Assembly (NCBI RefSeq): GCF_000374485.1
Contig: NZ_KB894499.1
Coordinates: forward strand, 62,001 to 126,000
From: Algicola sagamiensis DSM 14643
GTDB taxonomy: Bacteria; Pseudomonadota; Gammaproteobacteria; Enterobacterales; Alteromonadaceae
Length of the DNA: 64,000 bases
Reading direction: 5' to 3'
This document shows, one piece after another, positions 57,451 to 64,000 of the stretch (position 1 is the stretch's first letter; every line of letters begins with the position of its first letter). Both the position numbers and the translations under genes were made by a program. Below the pieces are notes generated by a model. The model did no database searches. It had not been told where the DNA came from and saw nothing but the letters and a program-made list of their open reading frames with translations.

Positions 57451-57855
57451 TTATTTACGATGCAAAGAAACCATCAGTTCAGCTTCGGCTCGCGGTAAAT
57501 CACACTCCTGCATGATTTCTTGCACATCCGCCCCTTTTTCGATTAATTTTGCCGCTCGGGAATATAGACGGCTGTCTGGATCAGATGCGGCGATTTCTTC
57601 CTGACGTGTCGAAACCTGCTGTGTCATACTTTCAAGCTCCGCAACCCGCTTTCCAAGACCAAGGATCCCTGCACGCATTTCCCCAATTTCACTTGCAAGA
57701 ATACGATCTTTCTTCGTCAACTGAACAACATACTCCTGATTTTCTTGAAGTTGCTTCGTTAAGTTTACGCACATTTTTTTTTGTTTCATGAACAGTACAA
57801 CGATCACAATATTGATAAACAGCAATATTGCGAAACCAATCCATAAATAGAGCAT
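57451..57855 (-). CDS. DUF2802 family membrane-anchored protein
   Basis: 134 residues: an N-terminal membrane helix (about residues 2-22, LYLWIGFAILLFINIVIVVLF, in part), a coiled coil (about 25-95, with ILGLGKRVAELESMTQQVST), and a C-terminal helical motif (LIEKGADVQEIMQECDLPRAE, in part) with AELMVSLHRK. DUF2802 genes typically follow cheW in Pseudomonas-type chemotaxis clusters. Role unknown, possibly polar organisation. Last gene of the che operon; converges with the FlhB-like gene. Confidence 0.85.
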   Translation of the reverse strand: MLYLWIGFAILLFINIVIVVLFMKQKKMCVNLTKQLQENQEYVVQLTKKDRILASEIGEMRAGILGLGKRVAELESMTQQVSTRQEEIAASDPDSRLYSRAAKLIEKGADVQEIMQECDLPRAEAELMVSLHRK

Positions 57856-57882
57856 CCTAAAATGATTACCTCTTTATTGTTA

Positions 57883-58374
57883 TTATAATGCGGACATTTC
57901 ATCCCATTCCTCATCGCTGAGGAGTTTATTCAGATCAACCAAGATCAGCAACTCGCCACTTCTGTTGCAAACACCTTGGATAAACTTCGCACTTTCTTCT
58001 GTGCCGACATTCGGTGCACTATTAATTTCAGATGATTTGAGGTAAACAACCTCCGCAACACTATCCACCAAAATACCAACAACCTGTTTCTCAGCCTCAA
58101 TGATCACGATGCGCGTGTTATCCGAAATCTCAGCGGGAGCAAGACCAAAACGGAGACGAGTATCAATGACAGTAACGACATTACCCCGCAGGTTGATGAT
58201 CCCAAGGACGTAATCAGGTGCCCCTGGTACAGGTGCAATTTCGGTATAACGCAAGACTTCCTGAACTTGCATCACATTGACACCATAAGTCTCATCATCG
58301 AGCCGGAACGTCACCCATTGCAAAACCTCATCATTGGCGTCCACCGTATTATTGATATTTCTTTCTTCGTTCAT
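57883..58374 (-). CDS. cheW: Chemotaxis adaptor CheW
   Basis: 163 residues, one CheW domain: VTFRLDDETYGVNVMQVQEV, then VPGAPDYVLGIINLRGNVV and GILVDSVAEVVYL. It couples chemoreceptors to CheA. Follows the second CheW-domain gene by 128 bases. Acidic tail ending SDEEWDEMSAL is usual. Confidence 0.95.
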   Translation of the reverse strand: MNEERNINNTVDANDEVLQWVTFRLDDETYGVNVMQVQEVLRYTEIAPVPGAPDYVLGIINLRGNVVTVIDTRLRFGLAPAEISDNTRIVIIEAEKQVVGILVDSVAEVVYLKSSEINSAPNVGTEESAKFIQGVCNRSGELLILVDLNKLLSDEEWDEMSAL

Positions 58375-58502
58375 GCATATGGCTCCAATAACTTTCCTAC
58401 TGCCTATCCTATAAGATTAGTCATAGAATAGATTGAATGTTAAAAACTTATCTAATCCTAGCTGAGGATGTTTAGACATGACAATATAAGTAGACGAATT
58501 CG

Positions 58503-59267
58503 CTACTTGGCAAGGCCACTCTCAAGTAAATCAACGAGCTCATTCACTGCAAGTAACGCACACATTTTTTCTTTGACGAGCCCAGCCAACCAAGGACGCT
58601 TTCCTCGATTTTGTCGCCATTGAATTCCGTCCTTATCTAACGTAACGGTATGGATCAGCTTTTCACACGCCAACCCCCATCGGCTATTTCCCAACATAAT
58701 CACATATTGATAGTCCAAGCTATCCTTCATTGATGCATCATATTTCTCTGGCATGACCCAAAGCGCTGTATCAATGACATTCATTTGCTGTCCACGTAGA
58801 GACATCACACCTTTAAACCAAGGTGGTTTTCCAAAAATACTATTGAGCTTTTCAATGCGATGAATACCACCTAAGTCGATTAAAGGAACTGCCAGTGTCA
58901 GGCCTGAAACTTCGAACAAAAGTGACTGAAAGCTGGATTCAAAGGCTGTCTCTTTGGGAAGTACCGGAGTATCTGAGACGTCAACTTGTATCTCAGGCTG
59001 CGTATTGACAATCACTGTTTCGATCGGTTCCTGAATTACTTCAACAGGCGCTTCTTCTAACAGGTTTTCCGCAATGTATTGGGTTTCAGGAGCTTCTTGC
59101 GATTTCTCAACTTCTTCTTGCGTTATCACAACAGTCGGGTGAGAATGTTCAAGCACCTCAACTTGTTCTAAGAGTTTCGCAACACGCCCATCAGGCTCCA
59201 CTTCCTCTTCAAGTAAAGCTGTTAAGTATGTCCGCATGACTTTTTCATTCGCAAAAACTTCACTCAT
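58503..59267 (-). CDS. CheW-domain protein with acidic N-terminal extension
   Basis: 254 residues: about 110 acidic, proline- and glutamate-rich residues, then a CheW-like domain (SLLFEVSGLTLAVPLIDLGG to about residue 250, with WFKGVMSLRGQQMNVIDTA). This matches the second CheW-like gene in Pseudomonas clusters (between parA and cheW), whose extended N-terminus interacts with the ParC-type ATPase. It follows parA by eight bases. Confidence 0.88.
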   Translation of the reverse strand: MSEVFANEKVMRTYLTALLEEEVEPDGRVAKLLEQVEVLEHSHPTVVITQEEVEKSQEAPETQYIAENLLEEAPVEVIQEPIETVIVNTQPEIQVDVSDTPVLPKETAFESSFQSLLFEVSGLTLAVPLIDLGGIHRIEKLNSIFGKPPWFKGVMSLRGQQMNVIDTALWVMPEKYDASMKDSLDYQYVIMLGNSRWGLACEKLIHTVTLDKDGIQWRQNRGKRPWLAGLVKEKMCALLAVNELVDLLESGLAK

Positions 59268-59275
59268 TCCAACTC

Positions 59276-60046
59276 CTAACGTTTCTGCTGCAAATAGGTT
59301 AATAAAGTACTGTATGCAAACACGCCTCTTGACTTCGGAGCATAGGTCGATGGTGGTTGCTGAGCCAAACTTGCATCACGAAATTTTGTATCAACAGGGA
59401 TCACACTCGTCCAAACTCTATCACCATACATTTCTCGAAGGCGATGGTAAGCCTCTAAAGAAGCTTTGGTTCTTTTATCATACATTGTGGGAACAATTGT
59501 GTAGCGGTATGCCTTGGATTGCGAAGATTGCATCAACTCCATCGTGCGAAGCATCCGCTCTAATCCTTTTAAAGCTAGGAATTCCGTTTGAACAGGAACA
59601 AGAATACGACTCGATGCAGCCAACGCATTGACCATCAGAACACCGAGCACTGGCGGGCAATCAATAATGGCATAATCATATTCATCAGAGAGAACTTCTA
59701 AAGCATTCTTTAAGATCAACCCCATGCCGGTTTTGCTGCCTAACGTGCGATCAAGTGTTGCTAAAGCCATTGTAGCAGGAAGGATATCCAATCCTTCAAT
59801 CGTGCTAGGACAAAGCATTTGAATGATTTCTTCTTTTTTGACATTTTTTCCTTTGATAAATAAGTCAAAAACACTCATTTCAAGCTGCTCAGAGTCAATC
59901 CCAAAATAATAGGTTAATGAGGCATGCGGATCCGTATCAACCAGCAACACACGTTCGGAACGCTCAGCTAGCAGTCCTCCTAGTGTTACCGTTGTTGTGG
60001 TTTTACCAACCCCACCCTTTTGATTTGCAACCGTCCAGACAATCAA
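59276..60046 (-). CDS. ParA-family ATPase of the chemotaxis cluster (ParC-type)
   Basis: A 256-residue ParA/MinD-type ATPase with deviant Walker A KGGVGKTTTTVTLGGLLA, Walker A' region VLLVDTDPHAS and Walker B YAIIDCPPVLGVL. No parB is adjacent. In Vibrio and Pseudomonas the equivalent protein (ParC) positions chemotaxis arrays at the flagellated pole, so this is probably the array-partitioning ATPase rather than a chromosome-segregation one. It overlaps motD by four bases. Confidence 0.92.
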   Translation of the reverse strand: MIVWTVANQKGGVGKTTTTVTLGGLLAERSERVLLVDTDPHASLTYYFGIDSEQLEMSVFDLFIKGKNVKKEEIIQMLCPSTIEGLDILPATMALATLDRTLGSKTGMGLILKNALEVLSDEYDYAIIDCPPVLGVLMVNALAASSRILVPVQTEFLALKGLERMLRTMELMQSSQSKAYRYTIVPTMYDKRTKASLEAYHRLREMYGDRVWTSVIPVDTKFRDASLAQQPPSTYAPKSRGVFAYSTLLTYLQQKR

Positions 60047-61044
60047 GGGTTATCCTCTTCTTTATTTTCTATATTTTCTTGTGCACTATCAGGGTTATTC
60101 CGACGTGTGGTCACTCTGATCCCACCACCTTCTAATTGGATAATCTGAACTTCCTTGGAGTCTTCAGGAATTGAAGGCAGTTCAATCTTCACTGGTACTT
60201 CGACAGGTTTTGCTTCTTTCTTCACTAAAAATTGTGGCTGTGTTGCCAAAAATTTAGAAATTGCGACAACAACTTTTCTATTTTGAGTCCGGCTCGATTC
60301 ATCGACATTGGGCACAAATGGAGAGTATGGCCCATATCCTTCTATCGCCATACGATAAGGTTTGACTTGTTGCCGTTCTAACATTCGAAGGACGGCTGTC
60401 GCCCTTGCTACAGAGAGTTCCCAGTTTGATTCATAGACCTCATTTCTGATTGGTAAGTCATCTGTGTAGCCACGTACCCGAACAAAATTTTCGCTACGAT
60501 TCACTATTTTTCCAACATCTGACATTAACGCATATGCAAAAGGTGTTGGCGCAGCGCTGCCAGAAGAAAACAAAAGCCCGCTACTCATTTCAATCGTGAC
60601 CCAGTCTTCATCTCGGGTCACTTTCAGATCACCTTTATCAATATGCTCAGTGAGTGCAGTTTGTAAGTCTTTTTCAACAGCCGCAAGAGGATTACCCAAT
60701 GCTTTTTTTGTGATATTCGACAATGCCGTTGCTTCTTCAACTAACTCTGGGCCTTTTTCCGGTAATAAAGAGTCACCATACAGGTTTTGCTCTCTCTCAT
60801 CCTTGTTTGCCAAAAGTAATCCTTCTCCTTTTACACCTGTGCCTTCTTCAGTCGGCTGAGTAAAAACGGTCTCGATTGTTTCTCGCAGAGATTTATACTG
60901 TTCTTCATTGACCATTGCATAGGCATAGAGCACCACGAAAAGTGCAAACATCAATGTCATATAGTCAGCATATGAAATTAGCCAGCGTTCTAAATGATTT
61001 TCGCTTTCCTCTTCGACATAGCGACTCAGTGGCTTCCTCATCAC
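60043..61044 (-). CDS. motD: Flagellar stator protein MotD (MotB-like)
   Basis: 333 residues: one membrane helix (about residues 22-45) with the proton-carrying Asp in SYADYMTLMFALFVVLYA, plug region, and a C-terminal OmpA-like peptidoglycan-binding domain (about 165-275; VRVRGYTDDLPI, LSVARATAVLRML, GYGPYSPFVPN). After it is an acidic, Asn/Glu-rich tail (about 60 residues), longer than in MotB. Pairs with MotC as the second stator set, as in Pseudomonas. Confidence 0.93.
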   Translation of the reverse strand: MMRKPLSRYVEEESENHLERWLISYADYMTLMFALFVVLYAYAMVNEEQYKSLRETIETVFTQPTEEGTGVKGEGLLLANKDEREQNLYGDSLLPEKGPELVEEATALSNITKKALGNPLAAVEKDLQTALTEHIDKGDLKVTRDEDWVTIEMSSGLLFSSGSAAPTPFAYALMSDVGKIVNRSENFVRVRGYTDDLPIRNEVYESNWELSVARATAVLRMLERQQVKPYRMAIEGYGPYSPFVPNVDESSRTQNRKVVVAISKFLATQPQFLVKKEAKPVEVPVKIELPSIPEDSKEVQIIQLEGGGIRVTTRRNNPDSAQENIENKEEDNP

Positions 61045-61050
61045 AACTTC

Positions 61051-61791
61051 TCAACGTATATAAGCAGATAGTTTTAATTCGATGCTTCGAGGATTATCCC
61101 CACTCGCTATTCCACAAAAACCTTCAAGCATCATTTCTTTATATAAGGATTCATTTTGGCTTTGTGCTTTTAATTTATTTGCCACGGGAATATAGATGAA
61201 GTTAGCAAAACCAACACCATAAACAGTGGCAACAAATGCAGTCGCAATCCCTTGGCCAAGTAACTCAGGTTGTTGCAGGTTTGTCATTGCCTGTATCAAA
61301 CCAAGCACTGCGCCGATGATACCGATAGTTGGGCTGTAACCACCCATCGCCTCAAAAAATTTACTGGCTTTAATATTTTTATCATATTCCAAAAAAATAT
61401 CTGCATCGAGGCTGCTACGTAGGATCTCAGGTTCAACACCATCTACAAGCATATTGAGTGCCTTGCTTATGAATGGATCGACTTCATGGAGTGCTTCCTC
61501 TTCTAGAGAAAGAAAGCCATTTTGCCGGCACTCAAAAGACCATCGAGAGATACTTTCTATCCCCTGTTCCATATGCAGATCGGGCGGAAATAACACCTTT
61601 GGTAGTATTCGTAATGCGCGTAGAAATAAATCCATATGACTTTGCAGTAAAGTGGCGCCGAGTGTGCCCCCAAAAACAATAAAAAAAGCAGGGATATGGA
61701 ATAAAGTTCCTACGACTCCACCTTCTACTGCAAACCCCCCAATAACTCCAACAAATGCGATCAGTAACCCCAGAGGGGTTAATTTATCCAT
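61051..61791 (-). CDS. motC: Flagellar stator protein MotC (MotA-like)
   Basis: 246 residues, four membrane helices, starting [20 protein letters not shown]. Typical motifs: [39 protein letters not shown] and [17 protein letters not shown]. Its start overlaps the cheB stop by eight bases. MotCD in this location is the pseudomonad arrangement. Proton-driven type, not PomA, by overall resemblance. Confidence 0.94.
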   Translation of the reverse strand: MDKLTPLGLLIAFVGVIGGFAVEGGVVGTLFHIPAFFIVFGGTLGATLLQSHMDLFLRALRILPKVLFPPDLHMEQGIESISRWSFECRQNGFLSLEEEALHEVDPFISKALNMLVDGVEPEILRSSLDADIFLEYDKNIKASKFFEAMGGYSPTIGIIGAVLGLIQAMTNLQQPELLGQGIATAFVATVYGVGFANFIYIPVANKLKAQSQNESLYKEMMLEGFCGIASGDNPRSIELKLSAYIR

Positions 61792-62878
61792 GCCCCATCT
61801 CGTTTAGTATTCTTTCTGCCATATCATCTAATGCGATTGGATCTTCAGCCAGACCAGCAGTAACAACTGCTTGAGGCATCCCATATACGACACAGCTTTG
61901 TTCATCCTGGGCTAAAACTTTTGAACCATGTTGCTTTAATAATCTTGCACCTTCGCGTCCATCCGCTCCCATCCCAGTTAACACTACCGCAAGTACTTTA
62001 TCTTTATAGATTTTAGCGACACTACCAAATGTAATGTCAACACTTGGTTTATAGGTCACTTTCCCCGTATTATCTTCTTTGATCACCAACTTTGGTGGAC
62101 TTGAAGAGCTATCCAGAAACATTTGCTTTCCACCTGGTGCAAGATAGGCAGTCCCTGGTGCAAGCACATCCCCTTGTTCTGCTTCTTTCACATTGATTTT
62201 GCAAAGTGAATTCATACGAACCGCAAACGTCGGTGTAAATGCAGCAGGCATATGCTGAATCAGTAAGATCGGGGTTTTAAAATTTTCAGGAAGCTGAGTA
62301 AGAATTTTTTGCAGAGCAACGGGCCCACCCGTTGATGTTCCAATGGCAAGAAGCTTAAAATCCATTCGACGTGATGGCGCTGTTGATTTTGCACGCTTGG
62401 GAGCTGCACTTTCTTTTGCAGCTGGTGCCGCAGGTTTTGCCGACCTTGTTCTTGGCGCCGGAGATGAGCGCATAAAAGACTTCCGCCTTGCAACAGCTCG
62501 CACCCGTTCTTGTAAAAGTTCAGTTGCTTCCTTTTTATCCCGAGCAATATCTTCAAACTTTTTGGGAAGAAAATCTAAAGCACCAGCTTCCAAAGCATCC
62601 AGTGTTGCTTGCGCACCTTCATGTGTCAGCGAAGAAAACATGATAATTGGTACTGGTGAATCCTTCATGATTTCTTTCACAGCAGTTATCCCGTCCATGA
62701 CCGGCATTTCGACATCCATTGTGATCACGTCAGGTGATAAACTTTTTGCCTTTTCAACCGCTTCTTTCCCATTGACAGCCGTATCCAACACAGACATTTC
62801 TGCATGAGAATTAATAATTTCTGAAACACGGCGTCGAAAGAAACTACTGTCATCAACAACCAGTACTTTAATTGACAT
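61784..62878 (-). CDS. cheB: Chemotaxis response regulator methylesterase CheB
   Basis: A 364-residue protein-glutamate methylesterase/deamidase. Receiver domain at residues 1-125 ([14 protein letters not shown], phospho-Asp in [14 protein letters not shown]), a long Ala/Pro/Ser/Lys-rich linker (about 138-172), then the catalytic domain with Ser in [13 protein letters not shown], His in [13 protein letters not shown] and Asp in [12 protein letters not shown]. It demethylates receptors for adaptation. Confidence 0.96.
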   Translation of the reverse strand: MSIKVLVVDDSSFFRRRVSEIINSHAEMSVLDTAVNGKEAVEKAKSLSPDVITMDVEMPVMDGITAVKEIMKDSPVPIIMFSSLTHEGAQATLDALEAGALDFLPKKFEDIARDKKEATELLQERVRAVARRKSFMRSSPAPRTRSAKPAAPAAKESAAPKRAKSTAPSRRMDFKLLAIGTSTGGPVALQKILTQLPENFKTPILLIQHMPAAFTPTFAVRMNSLCKINVKEAEQGDVLAPGTAYLAPGGKQMFLDSSSSPPKLVIKEDNTGKVTYKPSVDITFGSVAKIYKDKVLAVVLTGMGADGREGARLLKQHGSKVLAQDEQSCVVYGMPQAVVTAGLAEDPIALDDMAERILNEMGHG

Positions 62879-62893
62879 GGGATAACATCATCC

Positions 62894-64000
62894 TTATCTT
62901 AATTGTATTTTTGAACGTGATGCATAACGTTTTAATAAGCTAGGTACATCTAAAATGAGCGCAATGCTCCCGTCAGATGTAATGGTCGCACCAGCCATAC
63001 CAGGCGTTCCCTGAAGTAAGTTATCCAGTGGCTTGATGACCACTTCTTCCTGTCCAATCAACGAGTGAACAACAAATCCTACTTGCTGTGTACCAATCTG
63101 AACGATGACAACATGGCCTTCATTTTTGTCCTCAGATGATGACGAAGACGCATAAGAACGACATAACCACTGCTCAAGATAGAATAACGGAATCGCCTTT
63201 TCGCGCACGATAATCGTCAACTGTCCATCGACATTATTGGTCTTCGTTAAATCTAAATGGAAAATTTCATTGACCGTTGCAAGTGGCAATGCAAAAGGTT
63301 GTTCGTTTACAACAACCATAAGTGTTGGCAAAATCGCAAGAGTGAGTGGGACTTTGATTTGCAGAACAGTCCCTTCTCCTTTTTGAGATTCAATATGGAT
63401 CGAACCATTGAGCTGGTTGATCTTCGTCTTCACAACATCCATGCCGACACCACGGCCAGAGATATCAGAGATTTCTTCTTTGGTAGAAAAACCAGGTGCA
63501 AAAATCAGGTTATATGCTTCTGTATCTGGCATTCTTTGCGCAGCATCTGCATCCAATACACCACGCTCAATGGCTATATTTTTCAATTTTTCAGGATCCA
63601 TCCCTGCACCATCATCTTTGATTGTGAGGAGGATGTGATCACCTTCTTGAGACGCTGACAACTTCACTGTACCAACACGGGGTTTACCAACACTTTCCCG
63701 TTGATCGGGCATCTCTATTCCGTGATCCACTGAATTTCGAACCAAGTGGACCAATGGATCTGCCAATGCTTCAACGAGGTTTTTATCCAGATCCGTTTCT
63801 TCACCTTCCAGTTGTAAGGTAATCTCTTTATTCAAGCTGCGGGCCAAGTCACGAACAACTCGAGGGAAGCGGCCAAAAACTTTCTTGATCGGCTGCATCC
63901 GTGTCTTCATCACCGCACCTTGCAGATCGGCGGTCACTACATCCAGATTAGAAATTGCTTTGCCCATACTTTCATCGGCAAGCGAACCACCGAGACTGAC
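62894..64000 (-). CDS. cheA: Chemotaxis histidine kinase CheA, 5' part outside window
   Basis: The frame is open through base 64000, so this is the C-terminal 368 residues of CheA. Visible: end of the dimerisation domain, the ATPase domain with N box HLVRNSVDHGIEMPD, G1 LTIKDDGAGMDPEKL and G2 ISGRGVGMDVVKTKI, and the C-terminal CheW-like regulatory domain (about 235 residues on; TLAILPTLMVVVNEQPFALP). The HPt phosphotransfer domain lies outside. First gene seen of the cheA-cheB-motC-motD-parA-cheW operon; cheY and cheZ would be expected just beyond. Confidence 0.96.
   Translation of the reverse strand, partial: VSLGGSLADESMGKAISNLDVVTADLQGAVMKTRMQPIKKVFGRFPRVVRDLARSLNKEITLQLEGEETDLDKNLVEALADPLVHLVRNSVDHGIEMPDQRESVGKPRVGTVKLSASQEGDHILLTIKDDGAGMDPEKLKNIAIERGVLDADAAQRMPDTEAYNLIFAPGFSTKEEISDISGRGVGMDVVKTKINQLNGSIHIESQKGEGTVLQIKVPLTLAILPTLMVVVNEQPFALPLATVNEIFHLDLTKTNNVDGQLTIIVREKAIPLFYLEQWLCRSYASSSSSEDKNEGHVVIVQIGTQQVGFVVHSLIGQEEVVIKPLDNLLQGTPGMAGATITSDGSIALILDVPSLLKRYASRSKIQLR

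Noticed and set aside
59276-60046. Plasmid or chromosome partition locus
   Set aside because: parA stands between motD and cheW-like genes with no parB or parS-like repeats, which indicates the chemotaxis-array ATPase.

Overview
The window is a stretch of chromosome from a motile, Gram-negative gammaproteobacterium with a moderately AT-rich genome. It combines blocks typical of several gammaproteobacterial orders: the apt-dnaX-ybaB-recR-htpG-adk order known from enterics, the rpoE-rseABC/nadB divergon, a Pseudomonas-type che-motCD-parA-cheW cluster running into ccmABCDEFGHI, and a Vibrio/Shewanella-type TonB2 operon. A marine Oceanospirillales- or Pseudomonadales-like bacterium fits best, but species cannot be assigned. 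No rRNA, tRNA, CRISPR array, prophage or intact insertion sequence was found.

Layout. 1-12.6 kb: purL (3' end outside the window), mltF, a periplasmic thioredoxin-like protein, a hydroxyproline epimerase with its GntR regulator, a TetR/metallo-beta-lactamase-fold lipoprotein divergon, a broken YwqK/MORN-like gene, a cysteine-free glutaredoxin-like membrane protein, a DUF4870-like membrane protein and a catalase. 12.6-28.5 kb: a solute-binding protein, nadE-glnB, two FimT/GspH-type pseudopilins, a decayed MFS transporter, a GNAT acetyltransferase, rpoE-rseABC with a recognisable sigma-E promoter, nadB, ygfX-sdhE, ygfZ-slyD and ydbH-ynbE-ydbL. 28.5-36.5 kb: a TonB-C-like lipoprotein, then adk, htpG (with a heat-shock promoter), recR, ybaB, dnaX, apt and a single-domain response regulator.

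36.5-38.8 kb holds the most interesting system: an hvfABC/bufferin-type RiPP operon. The precursor HvfA is an exported peptide with eight EGKCG motifs arranged as four doublets. HvfB is a DUF692 (MNIO) maturase and HvfC its DUF2063 partner. A strong terminator-like hairpin separates the precursor from its enzymes, and an unannotated 41-residue membrane microprotein followed by a terminator lies just downstream. Such operons modify cysteines to make metal-binding (copper-related) peptides.

38.9-64 kb: dusC, a DUF885 lipoprotein, a degenerate GGDEF protein, a six-gene energy-transduction operon (DUF3450-ttpC-exbB2-exbD2-tonB2-tpr), the cytochrome c maturation operon ccmA-I ending in mlaA, divergent fliK and an FlhB-C-terminal-like gene, and a chemotaxis/motility operon cheA(partial)-cheB-motC-motD-parA-cheW-like-cheW-DUF2802. 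Most genes are densely packed housekeeping operons with start/stop overlaps. The looser accessory interval is about 5-18 kb, where decayed genes, palindromes and hairpins concentrate.
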